Below are positions 11,999 through 20,417 of a stretch of DNA of 64,000 nt, piece after piece (position 1 is the stretch's first letter; every line of letters starts with the position of its first letter). Position numbers and translations under genes: made by a program. This DNA comes from Duganella margarita (GTDB lineage Bacteria; Pseudomonadota; Gammaproteobacteria; Burkholderiales; Burkholderiaceae_D): the NCBI RefSeq assembly GCF_009857535.1, contig NZ_WWCS01000001.1, forward strand, positions 62,001 through 126,000, given 5' to 3'. Under the pieces are notes generated by a model. That model was not told the DNA's origin. It did no database searches and saw only the letters and a program-made list of their open reading frames with translations.

Positions 11999-13208
11999 TG
12001 CTACCAGCAGTACACTTGACACCAATGCAAGCGTCACTACGGTTCCGGTTCACGCCCAGCGCAGAGTAAGCTACGAGTTCGACACTAAAGCAACCAGAGC
12101 CGACCTAGCTATACCTTACGTAGTTATCGTCAACGGCAAAGTCCGGGGGCCGGACAAACCGAGAAGACTCAGCCGCGAAAACCGTAAGATCGCTGTCACC
12201 GTAGAAGCCGGTAGCAAGGTAGCGCTTTACCTCAACAGCGACGTTCACCCCAACCACCGTCGCAATCCTGTATATGAAGTAACCGTCAACGACAAAAACG
12301 TTTCTGTGAAGATCACAGAAAAAACCGGCAATGACGATCCTGATCCACCAACACTCAAGCCGGTTCCTGCTACGCTTTCACTCAGTCCGGATACTGAGTT
12401 CTATACAGCTAAGCTAACGGGCAACGTATGGATGACTATATCGCACAAGTACACCGAGGCGGAGGCTAATGCATTATTGCCTGCCAATACCGACCCTGTT
12501 GTCCGGAAAGCAGTTTGCAGCATTTACCGAGGATTAGGGGTAGGAAAGCTAGACATACCGCTCTGCGTGGAAAACGGAGTTTTACACGTCAGCTTCATCA
12601 ATCAAGGCAACCCCCAAGCCAATATCTCTCGTTGCTCCCTCTTAAATGACGTACTTCCCAGGACGCATCCTTGGGCATTTATGGCTTTGTTTGATATGGC
12701 GCGTCACACACAGCTTTCTCAATTGCACATTACATCATGTTGGCGACCTTCTTTAGGCTCCATTGCACACCGGGCCGGACTCGGCATCGACATAGACGTC
12801 GTCGCCACTTCAAACAAACGAATAAATATCAATCGTGTCGGCTTAACGGTGCCCAACACTTCTGACAATCCGAATATAACAACTCATGAAAAAGAACTGT
12901 TAGCTGCGTGTACCAATGCTCGGCTCCAAGAAAAACTTCATCGCGATAAGGAAACCAGGGAAGCCGCCAAGGCCAACTGCGACAGTTGGGAAAACGAAGT
13001 GGAGAAAAATGAACCTCAACTTATTCGAAGCATTCGTCGGAAACTGCAAGCATTGGAAGTAGTCGAACAAATTCTAGATCCTTGGTATATCGAATTAAAT
13101 ACGAAAGATTCTAAGAGCCAAAAAACTAACGCGCAATCAAGCGATAACGAAAGAATTCATAAAGACCATCTGCATATCACTATTAAGGACGCCAAAATTT
13201 ATGACTAA
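11991..13208 (+). CDS. Putative T6SS effector, LAS-type zinc peptidoglycan peptidase, copy A
   Basis: A 405-residue protein, the only intact effector in the array. The N-terminal domain (about 15-110; YEFDTKATRADLAIPYVV) is shared with the other copies and may be a delivery domain. The C-terminal half carries TSCWRPSLGSIAHRAGLGIDID with His260 and Asp267, and HKDHLHI with His393/His395. This spacing resembles the zinc site of LAS-superfamily peptidases such as MepA (M74) and VanY (M15): H-x(6)-D followed by H-x-H. The predicted target is a cross-link or stem peptide in the periplasm of a rival cell. Overlaps with the PAAR and immunity genes (eight bases each) suggest translational coupling. 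Base composition is visibly more AT-rich than the flanking core genes. The family call is an inference from motifs. Confidence 0.65.
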   Translation: MNDATSSTLDTNASVTTVPVHAQRRVSYEFDTKATRADLAIPYVVIVNGKVRGPDKPRRLSRENRKIAVTVEAGSKVALYLNSDVHPNHRRNPVYEVTVNDKNVSVKITEKTGNDDPDPPTLKPVPATLSLSPDTEFYTAKLTGNVWMTISHKYTEAEANALLPANTDPVVRKAVCSIYRGLGVGKLDIPLCVENGVLHVSFINQGNPQANISRCSLLNDVLPRTHPWAFMALFDMARHTQLSQLHITSCWRPSLGSIAHRAGLGIDIDVVATSNKRININRVGLTVPNTSDNPNITTHEKELLAACTNARLQEKLHRDKETREAAKANCDSWENEVEKNEPQLIRSIRRKLQALEVVEQILDPWYIELNTKDSKSQKTNAQSSDNERIHKDHLHITIKDAKIYD

Positions 13209-14079
13209 AGATCTATTTCTGTGTACCGCCATTTCGGCCGTTCTGGTACAAGCAATCTTTACAAATAGCGCCAGTGCGTCTGATGAAGATCCCTCTATCA
13301 CTTGGATTGATGTGCGCTGGTCAATTCGATACTTATTATTCGTAGACACAGTAGCCGGCAAAGCCGAGTCCATTCGCTTAGCTAAACGCAACAACCTGCT
13401 TGATGCGACAAAGAAAAAACAGTTTATTTATCTCAACAGCCAAGAACTACTGCCCACGACCAACCTTGTTGCCGCGCCAAATGCTGAAACAATTACTACT
13501 GCATTGCTGAGTTTTGATGAAGCCGGAAGGCTGATTACCAATGATAAAAGATTACGCGGGTTCGCTGGCAAGCTGTCAGAGTTAGGACATGTAGTATTGG
13601 TTCGACCAAATGTGAATCATACCAAGCCATACGACTTGGTGTATTGGGCGCAGGGGATCCCCGGAAATTCAAGTTTCGGACCAAGTCCATGCATCTTCCT
13701 GGATAAAATTCGCTACGAGGACGATTGGAAAACTGGTGATTATCCTGGAGACTTCGGCTGCCGTGAATGGACTGCGCAGCTGTTCAATGACGAACGCCCC
13801 TACATCGACGTTACCACTTACACCAAACGCGGCAATTTCATCGGTGAATTCGTCGGCTGGTCGCGCTTTAAAGACGCGCCAAAACCGATCATCGGCATGA
13901 ATGGCAAAACCTGGCTATGTCTGCATGAGTGCCCGGCAGGGGAACAGCCAGGTATCATCAACGACATACAAGCATGGGGCCGCAAGCACAACTATCCCCT
14001 ACCTGTTCCACCGCTGTATCAACCTGAATATCCAAACAAAAACTACAAGGACGATATTCAAGAGCTCAACCACGATTGA
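13201..14079 (+). CDS. Putative periplasmic immunity protein, copy A
   Basis: A 292-residue exported protein. The signal peptide ends near ASA/SDE at about residue 27. A short DVRWSIRYLLF motif follows, then a variable middle, and a strongly conserved C-terminal half (about 170-290) with CREWTAQLFNDERPYIDVTTYTKRG in part, GMNGKTWLCLHECPAGE and QPEYPNKNY. It is encoded right after the effector with an eight-base overlap, the usual place for a cognate immunity gene, and export fits a periplasmic effector. I recognise no named family. An alternative is a second secreted effector or an effector chaperone. Confidence 0.6.
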   Translation: MTKDLFLCTAISAVLVQAIFTNSASASDEDPSITWIDVRWSIRYLLFVDTVAGKAESIRLAKRNNLLDATKKKQFIYLNSQELLPTTNLVAAPNAETITTALLSFDEAGRLITNDKRLRGFAGKLSELGHVVLVRPNVNHTKPYDLVYWAQGIPGNSSFGPSPCIFLDKIRYEDDWKTGDYPGDFGCREWTAQLFNDERPYIDVTTYTKRGNFIGEFVGWSRFKDAPKPIIGMNGKTWLCLHECPAGEQPGIINDIQAWGRKHNYPLPVPPLYQPEYPNKNYKDDIQELNHD

Positions 14080-14098
14080 CACACACTTGGAGCACATC

Positions 14099-14318
14099 AT
14101 GCATAGAATCAAAATTCAGCTGGCAGGTCTGTTGATGTGTTTGATGGCATCGTCACACGCAGAGGATCTCACCAAAGCGGAACAACACGCCTGGATCGAA
14201 CGCGACTGGGAGATTCGCTATTTGCTATTTGTCGGCCCGGAAAAGGACCGGGCAAAAGACTACCGGGAAGCGGAGCAAATGAACGCGAGAGCTGCGAGGA
14301 AGGGCTCTACTTATCCCC
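14099..14318 (+). pseudogene. Truncated second immunity-like gene, copy A
   Basis: ATG 14099 opens a signal peptide (MHRIKIQLAGLLMCLMASSHA) and about 73 residues closely matching the start of the gene at 19519 (ERDWEIRYLLFVGPEKDRAKDYREA). The match stops after KGSTYP at 14318, where the sequence continues into an inverted piece of the M3 peptidase gene end. The frame then runs on to 14377 over unrelated DNA. It is a remnant produced by the recombination that built the array. Confidence 0.75.
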
Positions 14319-14440
14319 TTGCGGTACATTTGCATCGCGTCCATGGTGCCGCCTTTGGACAGCAGCATCCTGCGTAGTAGTCGTCGTTCTTGCGCAGCAT
14401 GTCCGCCGTTTTCGATGAACCAGTCGACGGTGCTGGCGTC
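14319..14440 (-). pseudogene. Remnant of the M3 peptidase gene 3' end, junction A/B
   Basis: About 120 bases align with 20480-20602 of the intact M3 peptidase gene on the minus strand, in the part that encodes TVDWFTENGGMQRKNGDYF and LLSKGGTMDAMQMYRN. Several substitutions and small indels break the frame. The match ends at GGCGTC, where sequence upstream of a PAAR gene begins. It marks a duplication junction. Confidence 0.8.
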
Positions 14441-14535
14441 TATTTGAGTTCGAAGCTTCACCCGAGCTTTTGTGCCAGATCAGTATCGGCGGCGCAGCGC
14501 TGCTCTACAGTGACTCCTTTTCCCTGGAGAAGCTC

Positions 14536-15051
14536 ATGATGCGCGCCGTCATCTGCAAGGGCGACCCGACCTCCCACGGCGGCAAAGTCCTCGAAGGCAA
14601 CGAGTTGGTCACCACCAACGGCCGCGCGGTGGCGCAGCTTGGTCACAAAACCTTCTGCCCGCAATGCAAGGGCACCTTTCCCATCATCGAAGGTCTGCAC
14701 TTCCACACCTATGCCGGCATCGGCACCGCCGTCGACGGCATGAAGACCGCCTGCGGCGCCAAGCTGATCGCCACCCAGCAGCAGATGGTGATTGACGATG
14801 GCGGCGGCGGAGCGGTGCCGGCCAGCAGCGCCGCCCCCGTCACCAAGGATCGCGCGCAATACAGCGGCGCCTTCCGCGCCGTCGACGAAATCACCGGTCA
14901 GCCGGTCGCCGGCCTGCCATACCGTATCGAACTCCCCGACGGAAGCATCGTACGCGGCGTCACGGATCAAGATGGCTACACCCAGCATGTCAGCAGTCAT
15001 ACTCCTGACACTGTCCATCTCTACTGGGAAACGGAGATCCACGATGACTGA
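14536..15051 (+). CDS. T6SS PAAR-domain protein, copy B
   Basis: A 171-residue paralogue of the protein encoded at 11465, nearly identical over the PAAR domain, including [15 protein letters not shown] and [14 protein letters not shown]. The linker is shorter (PASSAAPVTKDRAQ). The transthyretin-like C-terminal domain is kept ([20 protein letters not shown]). ATG 14536 has GGAG upstream in the same context as copy A. It overlaps the start of a broken effector gene by eight bases. Confidence 0.88.
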   Translation: MMRAVICKGDPTSHGGKVLEGNELVTTNGRAVAQLGHKTFCPQCKGTFPIIEGLHFHTYAGIGTAVDGMKTACGAKLIATQQQMVIDDGGGGAVPASSAAPVTKDRAQYSGAFRAVDEITGQPVAGLPYRIELPDGSIVRGVTDQDGYTQHVSSHTPDTVHLYWETEIHDD

Positions 15052-16033
15052 CGCCGCCTGCAAGCTCGACGCCAGCGCTGCCGTCAAGACAGTCCCTGTC
15101 TGTGCCAAGCGCATGGTGTGCTACGAATTCGACACAAAGGCTACGGATGCTGGCGTGGCAATACCCTATCTGGTTGTGATCAACGGAAAAATCGACGGCA
15201 AGTTGAACAAGCTTGACCGCTCAAGGAAGATCATGCGCACGGTCAATGTGGGAAGCACGGTTGCCCTCTATCTCAACAGCGACGTCCATCCGGATCATCG
15301 CAGACACCGGTATATGCGGTAGAGGTGGGCAACAAACATGTGCTGATCAGGATCACAGAGAAAACCGGCCAGCATGCCGATCTTCGGCCAGTCATCGGCA
15401 CACCGTCGACACGCGGCCCGAATAAAAGGGCGGCAATCCACAGAAAAACATTGCTGGCATCTCCACAACAGCAGATGTCCTGACACGCACGCATCCATGG
15501 GCATTTGAGGCCCTGTTCAAGGAGGCCAGCAAGCTGGGTATTACTGACATGTTGATCACCTCTTGCTGGCGCCCATGCTACGGCTCCATCGCGCACCGCG
15601 CCGGCCTCGGACTCGACGTTTGCTACATCGCCACGCCCACTCAAAAAGTGAAATCAATCGTATCGGCTTGCTTTTTAAAGGACACTCTAACAATCCATAT
15701 GTTTCGGATGCAGAAAAAAAATTACGCAACGAATCCCTGGCATTGCAAGCACACGCTAACAATAAATCCGATCAGGAGGCCACGCAAGCCGCGCGCAACA
15801 AGCGCAATGAGCGCGTCGAGGAGATGGACAAAACCCAGCCCAAGGTGATGAGTGCCCTACGAGAAGGCCTACGCATCCAGCCAGTTGTTGGGCATCTATT
15901 AGATCCTTGGTACATCGATTTAAACACCCACAGCAATACCAGCCGGTCCATCAATGAACAGCAGAGCAAAACCGAACAGGGGCATGCCCATCATTTACAT
16001 ATCACCATCAGAGAGCCCAAGATATATGAATAA
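15044..16033 (+). pseudogene. Decayed T6SS effector, copy B
   Basis: It starts MTDAACKLDASAAVKTVPV and follows copies A and C to about 15303, where one base is missing relative to copy C and the frame stops at 15322. About 200 bases present in copy C (roughly 17800-18035) are absent near 15400-15440. Homology resumes with the catalytic region (SCWRPCYGSIAHRAGLGLDVCYI, about 15556-15624). A second one-base loss near 15650 shifts the frame into KINRIGLLFKGHSN and on to the C-terminal HAHHLHITIREPKIYE. Three lesions make sequencing error unlikely; the gene cannot make a full product. Confidence 0.85.
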
Positions 16034-16898
16034 GCAAACTGGCATGGTTGTTTTCAGCCTGTTACTCCTACAAGACAGTATTCAGGCCGCAGGATTGCAA
16101 GATGACTCACCTTCACGGCGGTGGCTCAATGTTCCCTGGGAAGTGCGTTATCTTTTGTTCACCAATACCCAGCAACGCTATGCCGAAGGCTATAGATTGG
16201 CAAAATTACAGAATACGCTGGATGGGAAAAAAGGCAAAAGCTACGTCTATCTCGACGCATTGGAACTGATCAAACCGACAGCCAATTTTGTCACCCCTGG
16301 CGCGCGAACCATCACCACCGGCATCATCACCTTCGACCAGCAAGGCGACGTCACGACTCCTGACGGCGAATTGCGTAAATTCTCGGGGAAACTATCGGCG
16401 CTAGAAAATCTCGTACTGGTACAACGCACAGCGCCGATGGCAAAATCCTATGAATTGCTGTTCTGGGCGCAAGGTATTCCGGGCAACCTGGCTTTTGCAC
16501 CGGGGCCATGCACGATGCTCGATACCCTGCGTTACGAGGATGAGTGGAGGAGCGGCGACAAACGAGGTGACTTCGGCTGCCGTGAATGGACTGCGCAGCT
16601 GTTCAATGACGCACGTCCCTACATCGACGTTACCACCTATACCAAACGCGGCAACTTCATTGGCGAATTCGTCGGCTGGTCCCGTTTCAAAGATGCCCCC
16701 AAACCGGTCATCGGCATGAATGGCAAAACCTGGCTTTGCTTGCATGAATGTCCAGCCGGAGAAACGCCCGGCGTGATTGGCGACATAAAGGCATGGACCC
16801 GGAAGCACCGCTACCCGATGCCTGTTCCACCGCCATATCAGCCTGAATATCCAAACAAGAACTACTACGACGATCTGCACGAGATGGATGAAGACTGA
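16026..16898 (+). CDS. Putative periplasmic immunity protein, copy B
   Basis: A 290-residue paralogue of the proteins encoded at 13201 and 18624. The signal peptide (MNKQTGMVVFSLLLLQDSIQAA) is unlike the other copies in sequence, and the first half has diverged, but the C-terminal half is almost the same (FNDARPYIDVTTYTKRGNF, PVIGMNGKTWLCLHECPAGE). The start at 16026 overlaps the end of the broken effector by eight bases; upstream in-frame starts lie inside that gene. The gene stays open although its effector has decayed. Confidence 0.6.
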   Translation: MNKQTGMVVFSLLLLQDSIQAAGLQDDSPSRRWLNVPWEVRYLLFTNTQQRYAEGYRLAKLQNTLDGKKGKSYVYLDALELIKPTANFVTPGARTITTGIITFDQQGDVTTPDGELRKFSGKLSALENLVLVQRTAPMAKSYELLFWAQGIPGNLAFAPGPCTMLDTLRYEDEWRSGDKRGDFGCREWTAQLFNDARPYIDVTTYTKRGNFIGEFVGWSRFKDAPKPVIGMNGKTWLCLHECPAGETPGVIGDIKAWTRKHRYPMPVPPPYQPEYPNKNYYDDLHEMDED

Positions 16899-16913
16899 GT
16901 ATTCCAAAATCTG

Positions 16914-16945
16914 ACGACGGGACCGAAGCCCATCGGTCCCGTCGT
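16914..16945. other. Strong hairpin after immunity gene B
   Basis: A perfect 13-base stem (16914-16926 with 16933-16945, ACGACGGGACCGA/TCGGTCCCGTCGT) has a six-base loop. No T-run follows on either side. It sits 16 bases after the immunity stop and before the M3 peptidase remnant, and could stabilise or end the transcript. The other two copies lack it. Confidence 0.55.
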
Positions 16946-16954
16946 GACGTCCCC

Positions 16955-17103
16955 TTCTCGATCAATCCGGCGCTCCACCAACAGCTCGAGCTTCGCATCG
17001 CGTCCATACGGCCGTCTTTGGACAGTAGCATCTTGCTGAACTAGTCGCCGTTCTTGAGCAGCATGCCACCGTTTTCGTTGAACCAGTCGAAGGTATCGGC
17101 GTC
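16955..17103 (-). pseudogene. Remnant of the M3 peptidase gene 3' end, junction B/C
   Basis: About 150 bases align with the 3' end of the intact M3 peptidase gene (20422-20603), starting near its stop codon. About 30 bases are missing near 17000 and there are many substitutions. The right edge (GGCGTC then TATT) is the same as at the first junction, so both junctions come from one original recombination. Confidence 0.8.
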
Positions 17104-17198
17104 TATTCCAGTGCGAGGCTTCACCCGAGCCTTTGTGCCAAATCAGTATCGGCGGCGCGCCGCTGCTCTACAGTGATTTCTTTTCCCTGGAGAAGCTC

Positions 17199-17438
17199 AT
17201 GATGCGCGCCGTTATTTGCAAACGCGACCCGACCTCCCATCGCGGCGAAGTTTTCGAAGGCAACGAACTGGTCACCACCAACGGCCGCGCGGTGGCGCAG
17301 CTGGGGTACAACACCTTCTGCCCGCAATGCAAGGGAACCTTTCCTGAAGGGCTGGACTTCCATACCTACGCCTGCATCGGCACTGCAGTCGACGGCATGA
17401 AGACCGCCTGCGGACTTGGAAACGGAGGCCAGCGATGA
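17199..17438 (+). CDS. Shortened PAAR-domain protein, copy C
   Basis: A 79-residue version of the PAAR protein. It keeps [18 protein letters not shown] and the [14 protein letters not shown] region but lacks three residues after TFP and then jumps from TACG to the last codons, with the whole linker and transthyretin-like domain deleted. The first Gly of the GDPTSH motif is changed to Arg. Its stop overlaps the effector start (ATGA). It may be non-functional, although the frame is open. Confidence 0.6.
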   Translation: MMRAVICKRDPTSHRGEVFEGNELVTTNGRAVAQLGYNTFCPQCKGTFPEGLDFHTYACIGTAVDGMKTACGLGNGGQR

Positions 17439-18627
17439 GTGATGCCGCCGCCAGTCTCGACGCCAACGCCACCGTCAAGGCAGTCCCCGTCAGCGCCAAG
17501 CGCGAGGTCTGCTACGAATTCGACACAAAGGCCACCGATGCTGGCGTCACCATTCCCTATCTTGTTTCTATCAACGGAAAAATACAGAGCAAGCTAGGCA
17601 AGCTCGACGGCACCAGGAAGATCAAGCGCATCGTCGATATCGGGAGCAAGGTTGCCCTTTATCTCAACAGCGACGTCCATCCAGATCATCGCAGCACACC
17701 AGTCTATGCGGTAGAGGTAGGCAACAATAACGTACTGATAAGGATCACTGAAAAAACAGGCCTGCACGCCGATCTTCGACCAGTCATTGGCCAACCTTCA
17801 ACGAGTTGCTCACCGGGTTTGGACTGTTATCAAGCCCCATTGACCGGCAACATCTGGATGGCCATCTCTCATCGCTATTCAGAAGCCGAAGCCCAAAAAT
17901 TGTTGGCGACCGACACGCCAGCTGAAGTCAGGCAGGCCATCTGCAATATTTATCGCGGCCTCAGGTCAGCCAGACTCCAGATAGCACTTCCCGGCGCACA
18001 AAAGCTGAACATTGCGTTTGAAGAAGGCGGTAATGCTCAAGAAAACATTGCCGGCATTTCCACGACCACAGATGTCCTGACACGCACCCATCCAGTTGCC
18101 TTCGAATCCTTGTTTACCGAGGCCTATAAGCTGGGAATTACCGACATGCTAGTGACTTCATGCTGGCGCCCCTGCTATGGCTCCATTGCACATCGCGCGG
18201 CCTTGGGTTGGACGTCTGCTACATCGCCACACCAACTGAAAAAGTCAAAATCAATCGTATAGGCTTGCTGCTAAAAGGCCATTCCAACAATCCATACGTC
18301 TCGGATAAAGAAAAGACGCTGCGCGCAGAGTGGCAGGAATTGAAAGCTCGGGCAACGCGTGAAAAGGATGTAAAGACTATCGATGCCGCAGCAGAAAAAA
18401 GAAGCGAACAGGTGTCAGAGATGGAGAAGAGTGAGCCAAAAATATTGCGCGACCTTCGTGCTGGCCTCATACGTCACTGCGCGGTGAGTCAGCTACTGGA
18501 TCCTTGGTACATGAATTCCAACACTCATGGAACCGGTGCGGCGAACATAAATGACCAGCAAAGCAAGGTGGAAAAGGGCCACGCCCACCATCTGCATATC
18601 ACGATTCGGGAACCCGGAATAATATGA
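17435..18627 (+). pseudogene. Frameshifted T6SS effector, copy C
   Basis: A full-length homologue of effector A with one visible lesion. The first frame runs 17435-18262 and keeps the N-terminal domain, the central region (GNIWMAISHRYSEAEAQ) and SCWRPCYGSIAHRA. One base is then missing at about 18197-18202, inside the predicted zinc motif, so the Asp of GLGLD falls out of frame. Homology continues in the next frame (GLGLDVCYIATPTEKVKINR) to the HAHHLHITI end at 18627. A single-base error in the assembly would restore it, so raw reads are worth a look. Confidence 0.8.
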
Positions 18628-19493
18628 GTCATCTGCACCCAATGATCATTTTAGCTGCTGCATGCACGATATATCAAGCCTCAGCTAACGCACAAAACAA
18701 TGAAGACCATTCGCGGGTCTGGCTGAACGTGCAATGGGACATACGTTATCTTCTATACGTCACCACAGAAACACGGCAGAAGGAATGGCAGCTGTTGGCG
18801 AAAGAGAAAAATGCCAATGACGGCAAAGAGGAAAAACACCACGTTTATCTTGATGCGATGGCGCTGGTTAAAAAAAACGCTGTCTTTGCGACACCACAGT
18901 CTTCAAACATTGCTACCGCGCTGATCACCTTTGACCATCAAGGTAGAGTGACCAGCGACGTTGCATTATCTGGCTTCACCGGAAAACGAACTGTGCTGGA
19001 TTATCTTGTCCTGATGCGTGATAGCGCGCCAGCAGAAAAACCGTACAGTCTTCTTCACTGGTCTCAGGGTATTCCGGGCAACATGACGTTCGGCCCTGGG
19101 CCATGCACGATGCTGGACATCCTACGTTATGAAGATGACTGGAGACGCGGCCGTTATCCAGGCGACTTCGGCTGCCGTGAATGGACAGCGCAGCTGTTCA
19201 ATGATGAACGCCCCTATATCGACGTTACCACCTACACCAAACGCGGCAATTTCATTGGCGAATTCGTCGGCTGGTCACGTTTTAAAGATGCCCCCAAACC
19301 GATCATCGGCATGAATGGCAAGACCTGGTTCTGTCTGCACGAATGCCCAGCGGGAGAACAGCCAGGTTCTATCAACGACATCCAGGCATGGGCCCGCAAA
19401 CACAACTATCCCGTGCCTGTTCCACCACTGTATCAACCTGAGTATCCAGACAAAAACTACCGGGACGATATCAACGAGCTTAACCACGATTGA
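18624..19493 (+). CDS. Putative periplasmic immunity protein, copy C
   Basis: A 289-residue paralogue of the proteins encoded at 13201 and 16026. The signal peptide ends near ANA/QNN (about residue 25). It shares VQWDIRYLLYV, GIPGNMTFGPGPCTMLD and the highly conserved C-terminal half (CREWTAQLFNDERPYIDV, MNGKTWFCLHECPAGE). The ATG overlaps the effector stop by four bases. Its second half is nearest to copy A, its first half differs from both others. Confidence 0.6.
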   Translation: MSHLHPMIILAAACTIYQASANAQNNEDHSRVWLNVQWDIRYLLYVTTETRQKEWQLLAKEKNANDGKEEKHHVYLDAMALVKKNAVFATPQSSNIATALITFDHQGRVTSDVALSGFTGKRTVLDYLVLMRDSAPAEKPYSLLHWSQGIPGNMTFGPGPCTMLDILRYEDDWRRGRYPGDFGCREWTAQLFNDERPYIDVTTYTKRGNFIGEFVGWSRFKDAPKPIIGMNGKTWFCLHECPAGEQPGSINDIQAWARKHNYPVPVPPLYQPEYPDKNYRDDINELNHD

Positions 19494-19518
19494 ACGCACA
19501 TGATAAAAGGAGGACGCC

Positions 19519-20384
19519 GTGCATATAATCAAAACCTTGCTAGTCGGCTTGTTGATGTGTTTGATGACAGCGTTACATGCAGAGGACCTCACTGAGAGGA
19601 ACCAACACGACTGGCTCGAACGCGACTGGGAGGTTCGCTATTTGCTATTTGTCGGGCCCGAAAAGGACCGTGCACAAGACTATCGGGAAGCGCGGCGAAT
19701 GAATGCGAGATTTGCCAGGAAGGGCTCTACTTATCCCCGCCTGCATGGCGGCGTACTGATGCGGAACGCGACGACTTTTCCGACGCCCAAACGTCCGGCC
19801 ATTGCAACGATACTCATTTCTTTCGATGCTGAAGGCAATGTAACCGGGGGCGACAACGATCTACGCGGATTTACCGGGCGGCTGTCATTCAATGATCTTA
19901 TTATGCTCGTCCCGCCCGACTACCCGGCGACCAAGCCCTATGCGCTTCCGTATCTGAGGTGGTCACAGGAATTCCGGGAAACTTCACCTTTGGCCCCAGC
20001 CCATGTACTTTCCTGGATCAGGAGCGATACGAGGAAGGGTGGAAAAGCGGCAGCCATCTTGGTGACGTCGGTTGCAGGGAATGGACAGCGCAGCTGTTCG
20101 ATAACGAGCGGCCTTATATTGATGTGACCACGTACACAAAGCGCGGCAACTTCATCGGCCAGCTTATCGGGTGGGCTCGACTAAAGGATGCACCTAAGCC
20201 CGTGATCGGGATGAATGGCAATACTTGGCTGTGCCTGCACGAATGCCCTGCCAATGAGCCGCCGGGGGTCATCCCGGATATTGAGGCCTGGACAAGCAGA
20301 CATGGTTATACCATGCCTGAACGCCCTCGCCATCAGCCTGAATACCCTGATAAAAACTACTATCGCGATATCGTATGCGAATAG
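19519..20384 (+). pseudogene. Second immunity-like gene, frameshifted, copy C
   Basis: A GTG start at 19519 has a strong AAAGGAGG site five bases upstream. The signal peptide (MHIIKTLLVGLLMCLMTALHA) and ERDWEVRYLLFVGPEK are followed by a divergent middle. A missing G near 19968 breaks the frame within the WSQGIPGN motif; the rest (GIPGNFTFGPSPCTFLD to PEYPDKNYYRDI) continues in another frame to 20384. It is a fourth member of the exported family, less like the three others. It ends 33 bases before the convergent M3 peptidase gene. Confidence 0.75.
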
Positions 20385-20417
20385 GCTGACCATGGGCCAG
20401 GCTACTCGTCTAGAAGA

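Noticed and set aside
11408..12037. Long minus-strand frame over the PAAR gene
   Set aside because: The plus-strand PAAR domain is clear, and the same shadow appears opposite the other PAAR copies.
14225..14461. A 78-residue minus-strand frame with VDWFIENGGHAAQERRLL
   Set aside because: It is not a gene of its own; it is the frameshifted remnant of the M3 peptidase gene end.
12300..18600. Possibility that the effector frameshifts are all sequencing errors
   Set aside because: Effector B has three separate lesions including a deletion of about 200 bp. The single lesion in effector C and the one at 19968 remain open to this doubt.
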